Assembly: GCF_020829445.1 (NCBI RefSeq)
Contig: NZ_JAIVFV010000042.1
Coordinates: 1-45,521, forward strand
Direction of reading: 5' to 3'
Length of the DNA: 45,521 nt
DNA from: Nostoc sp. CHAB 5836
Lineage (GTDB): Bacteria; Cyanobacteriota; Cyanobacteriia; Cyanobacteriales; Nostocaceae
Shown: positions 24,195-32,100 of the stretch, piece after piece
Position numbering within the stretch: position 1 is the first letter of the stretch
How the letters are laid out: the number at the start of each line of letters is the position of its first letter
The notes under the pieces: model-generated
What the model was told of the DNA's origin: nothing
Databases searched by the model: none
Seen by the model: the letters and a program-made list of their open reading frames with translations, nothing else
Position numbers and translations under genes: made by a program

Positions 24195-24725
24195 ATGATC
24201 AACACACGTTTCCACAAAGTTGCCTCTGTAACTCTCGCTTCTGTTGTTGCTTTCTCTAGTTCGACGTTTGCAAGTACATCTAATATTAAAGCAATAAACC
24301 ATGCAATACATTTGGGTAACTCCGATACCAAGATCCTTGTTGCCCAACAAAGATGTCCTCTAAAGGATAATCCAGCCTTCTCTCAATGGCTAGGCTTTGT
24401 GGAAACTGCATTGCAGAATGCTTATGCTGCTGCTAATTCAGCAGCTATTGCTGGGAACGGGAAAAACGCTTTAGCTAAGTCAATTGCTGATGCCAAATCT
24501 TTTCTGAGGAATGCTATTGCTACTTGTGATTCAACTGCGCTAAGTGACATAAAGGCAATTGCTCTTTCGCTAACTACAGCAGAAGCAGCCCTTAATAATG
24601 CGTTGGCTATAGCGAAGTCAGATGCTATTAGTGGGTCTGGCAAACCAGCTATTGTTAATTTACTAGCCAGTGTAAAAATAGCTGTCAGCAATGGCATATC
24701 TTATATCCCTACACCAAAGTTATAG
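24195..24725 (+). CDS. Secreted Ala-rich repeat protein, paralogue 1
   Basis: This 176-residue protein starts MINTRFHKVASVTLASVVAF, a signal peptide cleaved probably after STFA. The mature part has two cysteines (RCP and ATCDST) and an Ala/Asn/Ser-rich region (about 75-165). That region contains repeats of about 31-34 residues of the type ALxNAxAxAxSxAxxG, then KxALAKSIADAK. The same repeats and leader appear in the gene at 26396. I recognise no known family. It is preceded by a conserved leader and followed immediately by a MITE-like element inserted at the stop codon. Export across the membrane is likely; the function is unknown. Confidence 0.7.
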   Translation: MINTRFHKVASVTLASVVAFSSSTFASTSNIKAINHAIHLGNSDTKILVAQQRCPLKDNPAFSQWLGFVETALQNAYAAANSAAIAGNGKNALAKSIADAKSFLRNAIATCDSTALSDIKAIALSLTTAEAALNNALAIAKSDAISGSGKPAIVNLLASVKIAVSNGISYIPTPKL

Positions 24726-24727
24726 AC

Positions 24728-24890
24728 CAATACGCTTGGGTTAAGGCTAAAACTCTTTGTTAAAGTCAATTTTTTTAACGTAGACGCTTCGGCTTGCCGC
24801 AGGCTACCGCAAACGCGAGTGCGTCTCCCCCTGGGAGAAGGACGCTAAGGGCGCAAAGAGAAGGAAGAAATGCTTAACCCAAGCGTATTG
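24728..24890. mobile_element. MITE-like element, CAATAC family, copy 6
   Basis: The ends CAATACGCTTGGGTTAAG and CTTAACCCAAGCGTATTG are perfect inverted repeats of 18 bases. The 10 bp AGTTATAGAC occurs at 24718-24727 and 24891-24900, a perfect target duplication that contains the stop codon of the preceding gene. A 25-base GC-rich insertion lies at 24781-24805 compared with the copy at 10634-10771. Confidence 0.9.
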
Positions 24891-25159
24891 AGTTATAGAC
24901 CACAATCGGGTAAGTTACGAGTTTTTCTCTTGGGGACTTCCAAAAAATAAATTATCCAAAATTATTTGTATATTTGTAGGAGCGCAAGTCCCATTGGTGT
25001 CAACTTAAGTCATCAAGCTCATTCCACAGTCATTTTACCCCACCCCTCAATCCCCTCCCCGCAAGCGAGGAGGGGAAGTTTTGGCTTTAGACAAAACTGG
25101 GGTGGGGTGACGCGGATAGTTATGTAAGCGAGTGGACTTAATATCACTTGATTACAGGG

Positions 25160-25196
25160 GTTTCACGTTAAGTTGACAGTCAACTTAACGTGAAAC
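25160..25196. repeat. Perfect 18 bp inverted repeat
   Basis: GTTTCACGTTAAGTTGAC and GTCAACTTAACGTGAAAC are exact complements with one central A. A half-site, GTCAACTTAAGTC, occurs at about 25000. No T-run follows, so it is not a usual terminator; a protein-binding palindrome or mobile-repeat end is possible. Confidence 0.85.
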
Positions 25197-25266
25197 TGGC
25201 GGTTAGAAATCGCGTCTACACAAACTCTCACCCACCGACCTGGGTTTCAAAACCTTGATTTGACCT

Positions 25267-25460
25267 TAGTACAGATGCAGCGTAAAATCGTGGCCAATTG
25301 AGGGTTGAAATTTAAACGCATAGGCGCAACTCTTAGAGACGCACTCGCGTTCGCCTTCCCGCAGGGTAGGGGCGCAAAGGGAAGCGCATAGGCGCTTCGC
25401 CTTCCCGTAGGGTAGGAACGCAAAGAGAATTCGCTACGAATTAATGAAATGTTGTACTTA
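25267..25460. repeat. Dispersed repeat, copy interrupted by small insertions
   Basis: This is the inverse-orientation copy of 286-407. Two insertions, 25321-25368 (48 bases) and 25389-25414 (26 bases), both start TAGGCGC and end AGGGTA and sit at equivalent AAAGG sites. The 48-base one equals the 26-base one plus 22 further bases in its middle. Confidence 0.8.
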
Positions 25461-26313
25461 GTCCGCACAGGCGGACTTTGGCTCTATAGCCGCGAATGAC
25501 CTTCGCCAAGGCGTATGAGCGTTGCTGTGCCCCTACCCCGTGGTCTATTGACCTGAAAATAGCTGTAATTTTATTCATGGGTATTCTGAACTACCCCATA
25601 TTTTGTACTTCATATTGTAATATATTTAGATTACCAAAGATAGCGATCGCTAGGTTGGGCCGTGCCTACGCCATATAACCACAAGCAGGGTATTGCCACA
25701 CAAAATACGTGTTAATACGTAAAAATTTGCTTAATTTTAGTAGTTATTTATGAAGTAATTGTATATTACAGTTTGAAGCACAGTATATGGGTTTAATGCT
25801 TTTTTATTACTTTAGTGGCATAAAAAATCTTAGACAAAATTTAGAACCCAGACAGCATTATAAATCTGGGTTGGAAACACAATTTTTTGGACAGGCGATG
25901 CCAAAAGCTGGCTACACCTACGCATAATCTTGATGTCCGTCATTCATTCATACCCCCAGGATTTCAGTACAAAAATAGGTAAATACATAAATGCTTTATA
26001 TTTTCTGCGTATAATTACTAGCTGAGAAACAGAATATTGCCTGAAACTACTCTGAATACTACTTTGTGCCAAGGGAAAATTTTCAAGTCAGACCATTTAT
26101 GAGTTTATACATGGGCTTTCTCCGTTAAATACGCAATTTAAGTCTGATAGTCAAGTACAAAATGTGTTTTACTCCGGAATTATGCTATATTACATAAGAT
26201 AAATTAATTATTTAATGCTTGCGTACTTACGAAACTATGCTAGGATAAAGTCATGTAACAAAAGCACAGTGCTTATCAAGAGCAAATACCTGCTGTTGAT
26301 TGCGAGAAAACTC

Positions 26314-26395
26314 CAGCCAGGGTCAAAAAACTGCTGGAATCGATAGTGCAAGTAGTTTTACATAAATCAAAGTCCAACTCTCAAAAGCTAAAAAG
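26314..26395 (+). promoter_or_regulatory. Conserved leader of Ala-rich gene 2
   Basis: This 82-base block is about 90% identical to 24112-24194 and ends at the start codon with AAAAAG. The conserved element TACCTGCTGTTGATT lies just upstream at 26287-26301 without any interruption. Confidence 0.6.
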
Positions 26396-26899
26396 ATGAT
26401 TAACAGAAATTTCCGCAAAGTTGCTGCTTTAACTCTCGCTTCTCTCGTTGGTTTATCTGGTTCGACCTTTGCCACAGCAACAGTTGTAAAACCAACACCA
26501 GTTGTAAAACCAGCAACTAAACCAGCTCCTCCTAAAAAAGCATCGGATTTGGTAGCGTTCTCAAAATCCATAGCCCTTGCGCAAGCTGCATTGGGTAACG
26601 CTGCTGCTTCTGCTGCTGCGACTGCTGTTGGTGGCAAAAATAAACTCGCTGTAGCTAAGGCTATCTCTGACGCCTCAGCTTTAATAGGTGATGCTCTTGC
26701 TACTTCTACTTCAACTGCTTCAAGTGACAAACAAGCAACTGCTGAGTCGCTAGCGAAAGCAACATCAGTTATTGGTAATGCATTGGCTCTAGCCACTGCT
26801 GAATCCACTAGTCCCAATAATAGTGTTGCTAGATCACTAGCTGCTGCAAAAACAGCTGCAGGCGATGCGACTGCTATTGCTGAGAGCGTTGCTAAGTAA
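26396..26899 (+). CDS. Secreted Ala-rich repeat protein, paralogue 2
   Basis: This 167-residue protein starts MINRNFRKVAALTLASLVGL, a signal peptide homologous to that of 24195. A Pro/Lys/Thr-rich spacer (VVKPTPVVKPATKPAPPKK) follows, then an Ala-rich repeat region that aligns with paralogue 1: ALGNAAASAAATAVGG, KNKLAVAKAISDASALIGDA, DKQATAESLAKATSVIGNAL. The mature protein has no cysteine, unlike paralogue 1. About one third of residues in the repeat region are Ala. I know no family for it. The upstream leader is nearly identical to that of paralogue 1, and an inverted-repeat element starts six bases after the stop. Confidence 0.72.
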   Translation: MINRNFRKVAALTLASLVGLSGSTFATATVVKPTPVVKPATKPAPPKKASDLVAFSKSIALAQAALGNAAASAAATAVGGKNKLAVAKAISDASALIGDALATSTSTASSDKQATAESLAKATSVIGNALALATAESTSPNNSVARSLAAAKTAAGDATAIAESVAK

Positions 26900-26905
26900 A
26901 AGTAA

Positions 26906-27148
26906 GAGGATGTTTTAAAAATCATTGGGAAATATAATTCGCTACTACACAAGCTCTTGTCCACTTGGGTGGACTAATGCAAATCAAGGGTTCTCTAACC
27001 TGGGTCAGCAGCTTTTGTTTCGTGTAGCCAAGCAATAGCCTTGGAGGCGTTAAGAGAGTTGTTTACACAGCGTCTCCGGCCGGAGAAGCAAGTGGCCTGC
27101 AATTTCTAATAGCCAAGATAGACAAAAATCAACCTTTAAAACATCCTC
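26906..27148. mobile_element. MITE-like element with ends GAGGATGTTTTAAA
   Basis: A perfect 14 bp inverted repeat (26906-26919 and 27135-27148) encloses 243 bases without a gene. TAA flanks both ends. Part of the interior near 26930-26950 (AATATAATTCGCTACTACA) recurs at about 42445, so the sequence is dispersed. Confidence 0.65.
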
Positions 27149-27551
27149 TAATCTCGACTTTATCCAAATCCAAGAACGTGAGCTACTATGCAAACTTGTC
27201 TTGTGAAAATGGATGGGGTCGAGATGATCAGTGAACTATAGCGATTCTCAATTGCATGGAATACAGACCTAACCCCCAGCCCCTTCCCTTCAAGGGAAGG
27301 GGAGTAGGATTCAAAGCCTCTCTCCTGTTAGGAGAGAGGAATGGAAGTGAGGTCAAAACTGTACTGCACCCAAGCGAGAACCGCTATGTATTGAAGATGA
27401 AGAGACAGTTGAATTGAAGAACAACTTTTGTCACCACAATTCAACCTATAAAGCATTACTTTGACGGGAGGGTTTCCCCTGTTCCACCGAACCCTTGAGT
27501 TCAGAGAGCATGGGGCTACCCTCTAGTTTTTTCAATCAGGAGATGGGCAGA
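27149..27551. other. Intergenic region before the third secreted protein
   Basis: No gene is supported. It contains a dispersed hairpin at 27280-27302 (10 bp stem, loop TCA). The 3' end should contain the promoter of the following gene. No similarity to the leader of the first two Ala-rich genes is visible. Confidence 0.5.
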
Positions 27552-28088
27552 ATGAAAAACAATTACTTTAGTAAAGTACCTCTTCTAGTGATGAGCTTGC
27601 TGGTAATTTCTTCCGGTCAGGCATTATCATTGTCATCTAATAGTAAAGACTTAGGTCATGGCGATGGATTGGGTAACGCCGATTTGGTGATCGCTCAAAA
27701 TAATAAGGACAGTATATCGGTAGGTTTTGCCGTTGCCGTTGTGGTGAAGGCATTAGATACAGTAGTATCTCAAACTCAAACAGTAGCACGAACCATACCA
27801 GTAAACATCCCATCAAACCTCAGAGATGTTGTTTTACCGAAGCTTCAAGCTGCCGTAGGGTCTGTAGCTAAAGCTGAAAGTTCATCTAAGAAGGGAGATA
27901 ATTTTGAAACGGCTACGGCGTTAGCTCAAGCAGTAACCGTTTTGGGTCAGGCTCAAGCTTCTGCTGATGCGAGTACTCCTAGTCTCAGAGCAATAGCTAA
28001 CGTTATTGTTAAAGCTAATCAAGCTATAGCGATCGCTCAAGGTGTAGGTACAAGTAAGCCTACGCCTACGCCTAAGCCTAAGCCCTAG
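27552..28088 (+). CDS. Secreted Ala/Ser-rich protein, Pro/Lys tail
   Basis: This 178-residue protein starts MKNNYFSKVPLLVMSLLVIS, a signal peptide with probable cleavage after GQA. The ATG at 27552 has AGGAG nine bases upstream; the frame extends to 27495 but lacks such a site. The mature part contains DLVIAQNNKDS and an Ala/Val-rich region with helical heptad-like spacing (LQAAVGSVAKAESSSKK, ALAQAVTVLGQAQASADAS). The tail is TSKPTPTPKPKP. It resembles the two Ala-rich paralogues in size, export signal and composition. However, I cannot align the repeats convincingly, so it may be a distant relative or only similar in composition. Function unknown. Confidence 0.65.
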   Translation: MKNNYFSKVPLLVMSLLVISSGQALSLSSNSKDLGHGDGLGNADLVIAQNNKDSISVGFAVAVVVKALDTVVSQTQTVARTIPVNIPSNLRDVVLPKLQAAVGSVAKAESSSKKGDNFETATALAQAVTVLGQAQASADASTPSLRAIANVIVKANQAIAIAQGVGTSKPTPTPKPKP

Positions 28089-28232
28089 GGAGTAAGGTAC
28101 AGGTAAAACTCAGAGTTAAACCTCATATAGGTTGAAACGTTTATCAGAACACCGTAATACCCCATCCCTCTACAGGGTGGGGATGTAAGCTGGCGATTGA
28201 CGATTGCATGGTCATTTCTATCATTGAAATGT

Positions 28233-28414
28233 TCCTCTTTGCTGATGAGAATTTAAATCGTGGAACAGGGCCATCAATGCCAGAGCCACAGTCTGGGTCA
28301 GGATGGTGGAAAATGCTAACCCTCCAATTAAAGCAATTCCGAGTCCTTGATACATCCCTTTTGTCGAAAGATTGTCAGTGGTATGATACCCAAAACCCTG
28401 GTGCCTGCGGGCAT
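28233..28414 (-). pseudogene. RND efflux transporter C-terminal relic
   Basis: Read on the minus strand, one frame gives RVLGIIPLTIF. After a one-base shift the next frame gives MYQGLGIALIGGLAFSTILT, then VALALMALFHDLN. That order, GIIPL then GGLxxSTxLT and ALxALF, is the end of the second membrane block of RND transporters (AcrB/CzcA type). The shift and the absence of the rest mark it as a relic. A plus-strand frame over the same bases is a shadow. Confidence 0.6.
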
Positions 28415-28476
28415 AAAGATGGGACAGAGGCGATCGCAGGTAGCATTCTGGGGAAAATTCAAAATTAACACCCTAG

Positions 28477-28602
28477 TAGGACTTACGCAAGTGTCACAAA
28501 AAATATAAAGCTTTTAGTTTGTAGTAAGGGCTTCAGCCCTGATTTTGAGGACTAAAGTCCTCACTACAAACTAAAAATAATATGCCAGTTGCGTAAGTCC
28601 TA
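28477..28602. mobile_element. MITE-like element, TA-flanked, ends GGACTTACGCAA
   Basis: TAGGACTTACGCAA and TTGCGTAAGTCCTA are perfect 14 bp inverted repeats. If TA is the target, the ends are GGACTTACGCAA, as with IS630/Tc1-type elements that duplicate TA. The interior holds a second long inverted repeat based on TTTTAGTTTGTAGT. Partial relatives occur at about 39714 and 42620. Confidence 0.7.
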
Positions 28603-28675
28603 GCTAGGTATGTATTTCCCCATTAGCCTTGTAAATGGCTAGAATCAAAGTGTTTACCTATTTGCGCTAAAGGTT

Positions 28676-29047
28676 TTGGCTACTGTATCTTGTCCCCACT
28701 GCCATCAACTTGTTAATAGTCAAGCTATTAGTTGTCCCTATTGCCGGACAACACTCAAAGCTTACGGTCATCCCGGTATTCCATTGCACCGCGCCACTGG
28801 GGACAAGTATCTGTGCGACACCTGCACCTATGACGCTGATGATACTTGCAATTTTCCCCACCGTCCCTACGCCAAAGAGTGTACCCTCTACCAAAATATT
28901 GAAGAGACAAAGTTAGAGTTGGAACAGCAGCGTTACACTAACAGTTTTGCAGTAAATGTGAAAAGTTGGCTAAAGCGCAATCAGGCTTTGCTGTTAGTAT
29001 TGGGTTTATTATTGGTCTGTTTGTTGTTTGTTATATTAAGGTCTTGA
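28676..29047 (+). CDS. Zinc-ribbon membrane protein
   Basis: This is a 123-residue protein with two CxxC pairs at the N-terminus (CPHC and CPYC), a further CDTC...C set, and one C-terminal membrane helix (about 103-121, LLLVLGLLLVCLLFVIL). The arrangement is a tail-anchored zinc-ribbon protein, a type frequent in cyanobacteria with no settled function. The only usable start is TTG at 28676; AAAGG ends two bases before it, too close to be a normal ribosome-binding site. No upstream ATG or GTG is in frame before a stop codon. It faces the minus-strand hybrid kinase gene convergently. Confidence 0.7.
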   Translation: MATVSCPHCHQLVNSQAISCPYCRTTLKAYGHPGIPLHRATGDKYLCDTCTYDADDTCNFPHRPYAKECTLYQNIEETKLELEQQRYTNSFAVNVKSWLKRNQALLLVLGLLLVCLLFVILRS

Positions 29048-29138
29048 TTTTTGACATTCTGCCCTCTAAAGAGAGGCAGATTCTTTAACGAACTTTGGGG
29101 GTTTAAGTCCCCTGCCTAATGATGGTTATTCCTACTTG

Positions 29139-32100
29139 CTAATAATATCTTATCGGCAGTTGGATCGTAAATTCTGTCCCTTGCCCCAAAGTGGAATCAA
29201 CAAGGATCGCCCCACCATGTTTTTCCACGACAATTTGACGAGCGATCGCCAATCCTAATCCTGTACCTTTACCTACAGCTTTAGTAGTAAACAAATGGTC
29301 AAAAATCCTGCCTTTCACCTCTGCGCTCATACCTTTACCATTATCTTGAATGGTAATTTGTACTTGATTGGCAATCACTTGTGTGCGAATAGTGATTTGC
29401 TGGGGATGAGCTTGGAGTTGTTGAAAAGACTGGGTTTGAGCTATTTCATCAAAAACATCGATCGCATTCGCCAGAATATTCATAAACACCTGATTTAACT
29501 GTCCAGGGAAACATGGGATTGCTGGCAAATCCCCATAATCTTGAATAACTTCAATCATAGGGCGATGTTCATTAGCTTTGAGCCGATATTTGAGAATCAG
29601 CAAGGTGCTATCAATGCCTTCATGGAGATTAGCACTAACTTTGTATTCTGTATCAGCGCGGGAAAAAGTTCGTAGGCTGTTACTGATACCTTTGATGCGA
29701 TCGCTTGCACCAGTCATCGAATTGAGCAAATTTGGTAAGTCTTGACAGAGAAACTCTAAGTCAATATCTTCAGCATTTTCTTGAATAGGTACGGCAGGAT
29801 CAGGATAATGTTGCTGATATAGGGCAAGATGACCAATCATATCCTGCACATAATCTTGAGCATTGTTGATACTGCCATTGAGGAATCCGATGGGGTTATT
29901 AATTTCGTGAGCTACACCGGCGACGAGATTTCCTAAAGCCGACATTTTTTCAGATTGCACAACTTGGGCTTGGCTTTGTTGGAGTTGAGTGAGTGCTTGC
30001 TCTAAGGCTTTGTTTTTTTCTTGAATCAGCGTCTCAGAGGCTTTGCGATCGCCAATTTCCCGCCACACTGTGTGGAGAATTGTTTTGCCTTTATAAGACA
30101 TGACTGTCAACACAACCTCAACCCAAAAGTCTTCACCGTCAACACGACGATGCATCCACTCAAACCGATGAGTGCCTTTTTGAAAAGCAGTGGCAATCAT
30201 TTCATTGGCTTTCTCAAACGAAGCACGACCATCGGGTTGTAGTTCTGGCGAAAGTTTGGATGGATGCAGCGAGAGAAACTCTTGTTTATTGTGGCAGTGC
30301 ATCATGTTAACAGTCGCTGGATTGCAATCAATAAACATCCCATCTGCCAACAGTAAAATAGCATCAGCAGAACCTTCAAATAATTGTCGCAGATGTGTTT
30401 CCGATTTTTGAAGTTGTTCTAGGGATTCTTGCAATTGTTGAGACTTTTCCTGTTCCTGAATGTGAAGTCGAGCATTTGTTAAAGAAATTGCGATCTGGGC
30501 ACAGAGGATGTTCAACAGTTCGACGCGATCGCTCGTAAATGCCCCAACTGTTACATGATTCTCCAAATACAAAATAGCAACAAGTTTACCCTGGTTCTGA
30601 ATTGGCGTACACAGCATACTCTTGGGTTGGTGCTGCACGACGTAGGCATCTTTTGCTAGGGTGGGATGGATGGCTGCATCTACAATCACCACTGGTTGCA
30701 GACTGCGTTTAACAGTGTTGATCAAGACGTGGGAAATCTCTTGACTATTGGACAAAATAATGCTTTCTACTCGTGCAGGTTGATCAACAGGGGCAATAGC
30801 TTCTACAAACCACTGGTTGTCACGAGGCATCAGTAATGCACCTTTGTCTGCGCCGGCATTTTCCAGCACCAGATGTAGTAATGTTGCCAAGAGCTTGTTG
30901 AGTTGAATCTGACTAGACAGGGTTTGAGATGCTTTGAGGACGGTTGCTAAGTCGATGGTAGTAGAGATGCTGGTGTTGCCAGAGGTGGAGGAATGAGTGC
31001 CAGAAGCCTGAAGCTCGGTTCGAGAATCTGGTGCAAACACTGTTTCTGTTGCCGACAAGGATGTACGCTGCTGTTGCAAAATTGGCGCGAGTAGATGGGC
31101 ATAGCGGCGCTCTAGGTCTTGGACTTTGGCTTTTGCACCCCAATGAGCATAGCCGTAGTAGGCATCCTGCATATAGCTGGCAGCAATTTTCTCTTTGCCC
31201 CAGTTGAGGTAGAATTTAGCCGCCAGTTCGTTGGCGAGGGCTTCTTCTTGGATATAACCGTTGGCTTTGGCTCCAGAAATAGCGAGATCGTAGAGGTTGA
31301 TCGCGTCGCTTTTACTTCCCAGCACCCGACAGCGTTCTGCTTCGACTAAAAGATATTTGTGTAGAAAGTTTTCTGGACAGTTATCCGACCAGGTTTTCAG
31401 GCGCTCTTGATGCGATCGAATTTGTTCCAAAGCTTTACTTTGTTCTGCTTGAGATAGACCCGGATACAGGTTGAGTAAAATCAGAGAACCGTAGTAGTAA
31501 TAGCCACTATAAGTTGTGAATCCTAGGGCAGCAGTTAAGATTTTTCCCGCTTCGATGAAATAATGGTAGCCTTGCTCGAAATTTGCTGTTAAGCAGGCAA
31601 GATAGATTCTGAGGATGTAATAAAGACAAACTGAAAGCAGTGTTTGAGATGTTTCACCTTGACGGATTATGGCTTCTGCCTTGCTGAACGACTGATCGTC
31701 TTCCTGTGCTTGCGCTAAGCCGAGTCTTGTGACAAAAATTTTAGCTCCAGCAAGTGCCACTCTCAAAACTTCCTCCTGATGCCGCTCTGCCAGTAACCCA
31801 TATCTTTCAATATCTGCTGCAACGGCTATTAAATATTCACCTTGAAATAATCGATTAAAAATGTTGCCAACCAAGTTATAGGCGGCAAACTGAATTTCTC
31901 CCGACTCCATGCCTGCCAGAAAACCTTTATTGTTAATAGCTGCTGCCCCTGCTATGGGTTTTGTCCAAACGTGAATAAAAGCTCCGAGCAGAAATGCAGC
32001 TTGGCAATGTTGAGATTGACTATTTAGTTTATAGCTAAGCTGCACAGCCAAATCTGCAAACTCGTAGCCTTGCTGGTATTGCCCTTCCATCACGCCCAAA

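Larger units (their letters stand above)
24901..26313. other. Long intergenic region with repeats
   Basis: No gene is supported. It contains GC-rich repeated DNA near 25033-25110, a perfect inverted repeat at 25160-25196, an interrupted dispersed repeat at 25267-25460 and AT-rich DNA to the second Ala-rich leader. Short frames such as 25496-25678 lack protein-like composition. Confidence 0.6.
28089..28675. other. Intergenic region with RND relic and MITE
   Basis: No intact gene. A frameshifted RND transporter relic lies on the minus strand at 28233-28414. A TA-flanked inverted-repeat element occupies 28477-28602. The last 70 bases precede the zinc-ribbon gene and contain no strong ribosome-binding site. 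Confidence 0.6.

Noticed and set aside
23948..24259. Plus-strand frame overlapping the first Ala-rich gene
   Set aside because: It lies mainly in the GTAGGTTGGG MITE and is out of frame with the signal peptide-bearing gene.
25496..25678. Small open frame with hydrophobic segment
   Set aside because: No ribosome-binding site, composition typical of repeat-derived AT-rich DNA, and no homologue I recognise.
28208..28468. Plus-strand open frame of 86 codons
   Set aside because: It is antisense to an RND transporter relic, has odd composition and no ribosome-binding site.
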